Below, piece after piece: positions 18,341 through 20,311 of a stretch of DNA of 20,311 nt. The DNA is from Larix sibirica. Lineage: Eukaryota > Streptophyta > Pinopsida > Pinales > Pinaceae. The translations under genes and the position numbers were made by a program. Within the stretch, counting starts at the first letter, position 1; each line of letters begins with the position of its first letter. The stretch covers positions 21,684 through 41,994 of the forward strand of contig NWUY0300014790.1 in the NCBI GenBank assembly GCA_004151065.3, given 5' to 3'. The notes under the pieces were generated by a model, which saw only the letters and a program-made list of their open reading frames with translations, made no database searches and was not told the DNA's origin.

Positions 18341-18429
18341 CCGTCCAATTTTGTAATATTCATATCATCTTCAAAATATATCATTTCTTCAGATATTTGT
18401 GAGTTTCAAATTTTAGTGTGCTCCATCTT

Positions 18430-19180
18430 GTATGAGAGCGGTCTCGGTCTCGCTCCCCTCTGAGCTCGGTTCTGGCTCTCTCTGTCCTGTTCCCTCGCTT
18501 CTGCTCTCTCCTCACCCATTGCGCTTCGTCCTCACCTTTCTACTCTCTCCTCACCCACTACGCTCCTCGCTCCCTCAATTCCACCTTCTCTCTATGTCAT
18601 TCCTCCTCTCTCTCGCGTCGCCCCACTTCCTCCATCCACATTCTGCTCCCTCACTTCTCCACTTCATATCCACCTTATGTGCCCCCCATCTCCCCACGTC
18701 CTTCCCTGCTCCATCTCCACGAGTCCGTCCCTGCTCTTCCTCCTCCCCTCTCCATTCTGGGCCACACACCGCTCCACTTCATCCTTCTCCGCATCCCTCC
18801 CTCCTCGGCCTGCTCCTTTCCCATCTCTCGCGCCCATCCAGTGACCTCCATCCCTCTATGCCTCCCTCCCTCGCCTCCACCCTTCCCTCGCCTCATGCCA
18901 CTTCCTCACCGTGCCAGCTCTCCATCCTCTCGACCCCCCTGCCGTTACTCGCGCCCTCTACTCCAACTTCCCATCACATGTAGGTCATTCCTCCCATCCG
19001 CCACCCCAGTAAACCCCTCCAACCTCGCCCTCGCCCTCCACTTGCGTTCTCTCGCTCTGCTCTTATCTGCCACATCCCCATCGTTCCCTTCTACATTCGG
19101 CCACACTGTCCTCCACCTGTGCCCGTTCGACCTTCCTCCCTGCTCGTTTTTTCCATCCACCGTTCAACCATACCGACCAC
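18430..19180. other. Pyrimidine-rich, CG-containing block of about 750 bp
   Basis: The plus strand is overwhelmingly C and T with few A or G, in sharp contrast to AT-rich DNA on both sides. It contains many CG dinucleotides, which are scarce elsewhere in the window. A short internal repeat, CTCTCTCCTCACCCA followed by T/C, T, G/A, CGCT, occurs at 18504 and 18543. Open frames in several registers, on both strands, follow from the lack of A/T-rich stop codons, not from coding. Long pyrimidine tracts can form triplex structures; that is a possibility only. Confidence 0.85.
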
Positions 19181-19352
19181 TAGAATATTATTAATATTAT
19201 TTAGTAATATTGTTAATATTAAACCTTCCACTATTATTATTATTTTATATAATAGTGATTATTATTATTAATAATATTAATATTATTATTAAAAATACAA
19301 ATAATTATTAAATATAATAATTAATCATTATATTAAAAATATTTTTTTAGCT
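19181..19352. repeat. AT-only low-complexity block
   Basis: It is built of TAATATTAT, ATTATTATT and ATTAATAAT units with almost no G or C. It follows the C/T-rich block abruptly at about 19181 and ends in ATATTTTTTTAG. It can fold on itself many ways. No coding is seen. Confidence 0.85.
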
Positions 19353-19381
19353 AAGCAAAAATGCTAGCGTGCACTAGATCC

Positions 19382-20311
19382 ATGGCAAACATAAAGGATC
19401 GAATGGAAAAAATTAGAAAGAGACCAAGCTTGAGATTCTAAAACTCTCGAAGGTGTAAACTCAAGATTGAAGCCGAACTACATAAGGGACAAGAAGAATG
19501 GACATAGACCATGAAATATGAAGTTAACAAAGTTGTAGCATGGGAGCTAGAGGAAGTAAGAAGAGAAATAAGATTAGGCTTAGAACTCAAATTACATAAA
19601 ATCCTGCAGTACTTCGAGGATAAAGACGTCGCTGAAAATGTTGATTCGCCGAAGAGAGACCAGTCATCCCCCAATTCAATAGACACAAATAATCATAAAT
19701 CGATTTCTTTCAAAGTGGAAATCCCACAAGAAGATACGGATAACAAACATTTTGTAGACCCTAACTAGCCAACCTCGACTACAATGCAATCAATGGGGGG
19801 ATGTCAAATGAACCCTAAGTTAGAATTACCAAAATTCGATGGCGAAACAAAGCATAGTGTGGCATGGATCAATAAGGTAGAAGAATTCTTTTGCATACAC
19901 AAAATCCTATCCGATGATCAAATGATAACGTATGCCTCAATGCAACTAGAAGGCCGAGTATACAATTGGTATATGTGGTGGAATATTACGACAAATAAGT
20001 GCATCCACAACTGGAACACATTCAAGAATGATTTCTTTAATAGATTTGAAGATATAAAGGAGAAATATATTTTCACAAAGATCACCAGTTGCAGCAGAAA
20101 GGTGATGTGGATGAATACACTAACGAATGGGAAGCATTAGCGACAAGAGTACCGGAGCTAACAGACAGTCAACGACTCCAGACATATGTGCATGGACTCA
20201 AGCCATACGTTAGAGATGAGTTAGAATTACACAATGTCTCAAACCTGGATAAGGCCAAATGTAAGGCAAAACTCATTGAAGAGAAGTTTAAAAAATCAAG
20301 ACAAGGGAACC
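19382..20311 (+). pseudogene. Retrotransposon gag relic, open to the right edge
   Basis: The frame from ATG 19382 (MANIKDRMEKIRKRPSL) continues in one register through TAA 19439, TAG near 19506 and TAG near 19766, to 20140. It carries a charged helical N-terminus (VNKVVAWELEEVRREIRLGL), a Ser/Asn-rich linker, then the Retrotrans_gag core: LELPKFDGE, VAWINKVEEFF, DDQMITYASMQLEGRVYNWY and WNTFKNDFFNRF. A frameshift near 20095 moves the rest to another frame: DVDEYTNEWEALATRVPELT, YVHGLKPYVRDEL and a basic end, the usual Ty3-type gag C-terminal half before the zinc knuckle. The PKFDGE...W...F and YV-GLKP-VR signatures favour Ty3/gypsy. Three stops and a frameshift make it non-functional. Confidence 0.85.

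Larger units (their letters stand above)
18145..19381 (+). mobile_element. Probable LTR and leader of a second LTR retroelement
   Basis: LINE similarity stops at 18144 and TGTTAGAAACATAATAATAA begins at 18145, a typical LTR start. A TATA-like box, a C/T-rich block, an AT-rich block and then a gag frame follow on the plus strand. I could not fix the LTR 3' end or a primer-binding site; candidate CA ends lie near 19361 and 19374. The second LTR would be right of the window. The candidate target duplication before the LTR is GCATG (18140-18144). Confidence 0.42.

Noticed and set aside
18432-19194. Two long overlapping plus-strand open frames (183 and 171 codons), Ser/Pro/Leu-rich, and matching minus-strand frames
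   Set aside because: Several registers on both strands are open at once because the C/T-rich DNA lacks stop codons. The products are low-complexity, with no protein-like features.
1-20311. CRISPR arrays, tRNA or rRNA genes, bacterial operons
   Set aside because: No regularly spaced identical repeats, no tRNA-like cloverleaf with a TTCGA arm, and no conserved rRNA segments were seen on reading; the content is plant retroelement sequence.

Overview
The window looks like plant nuclear DNA, probably from a large, repeat-rich genome; a gymnosperm is plausible but is inference. It is AT-rich, has no compact operon-like gene layout, and most recognisable coding sequence belongs to decayed plant retroelements: a LINE (non-LTR) element with endonuclease, reverse transcriptase, zf-RVT and RNase H parts, and two LTR-retroelement gag relics. 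There is also a broken piece of a plant MATE/DETOXIFICATION transporter gene. No intact gene of known function was found, and no tRNA, rRNA or CRISPR array was seen.

Layout. 1-1677 (minus strand): the 5' part of an LTR retroelement running off the left edge, with gag relic (1-484), leader, primer-binding site (1191-1203) and a probable LTR (1211-1677). 1711-2170 (minus): MATE pseudogene. 2263-2331: a CACTA-transposon-like terminus. 3356-6661: an exon-like start with a good plant start context, then a direct repeat of about 690 bp (3395-4089 and 5970-6661) bracketing an unrecognised reading frame (5435-5980). 7424-7807 (minus): a likely LINE ORF1 N-terminal relic. 8052-10482: three families of diverged short repeats in AT-rich DNA. 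11218-13132 (minus): unrecognised reading frames including a 395-bp tandem duplication whose units differ at 11 positions. About 13200-18144 (minus): a nearly complete but inactivated LINE. 18145-20311 (plus): a second LTR retroelement that appears to have inserted in LINE ORF1. It contains a striking pyrimidine-rich block (about 18430-19180), an AT-rich block, and a gag relic running off the right edge.

How it fits together: this is a nest of mobile elements with little sign of cooperating genes. The parts least explained by known families are the 11218-13132 minus-strand frames, the 5435-5980 frame, and the C/T-rich block. The only two ambiguous bases (N at 5969 and 10485) both lie at edges of duplicated sequence, so those joins may be assembly artefacts. 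I did not find convincing evidence of a new functional system.
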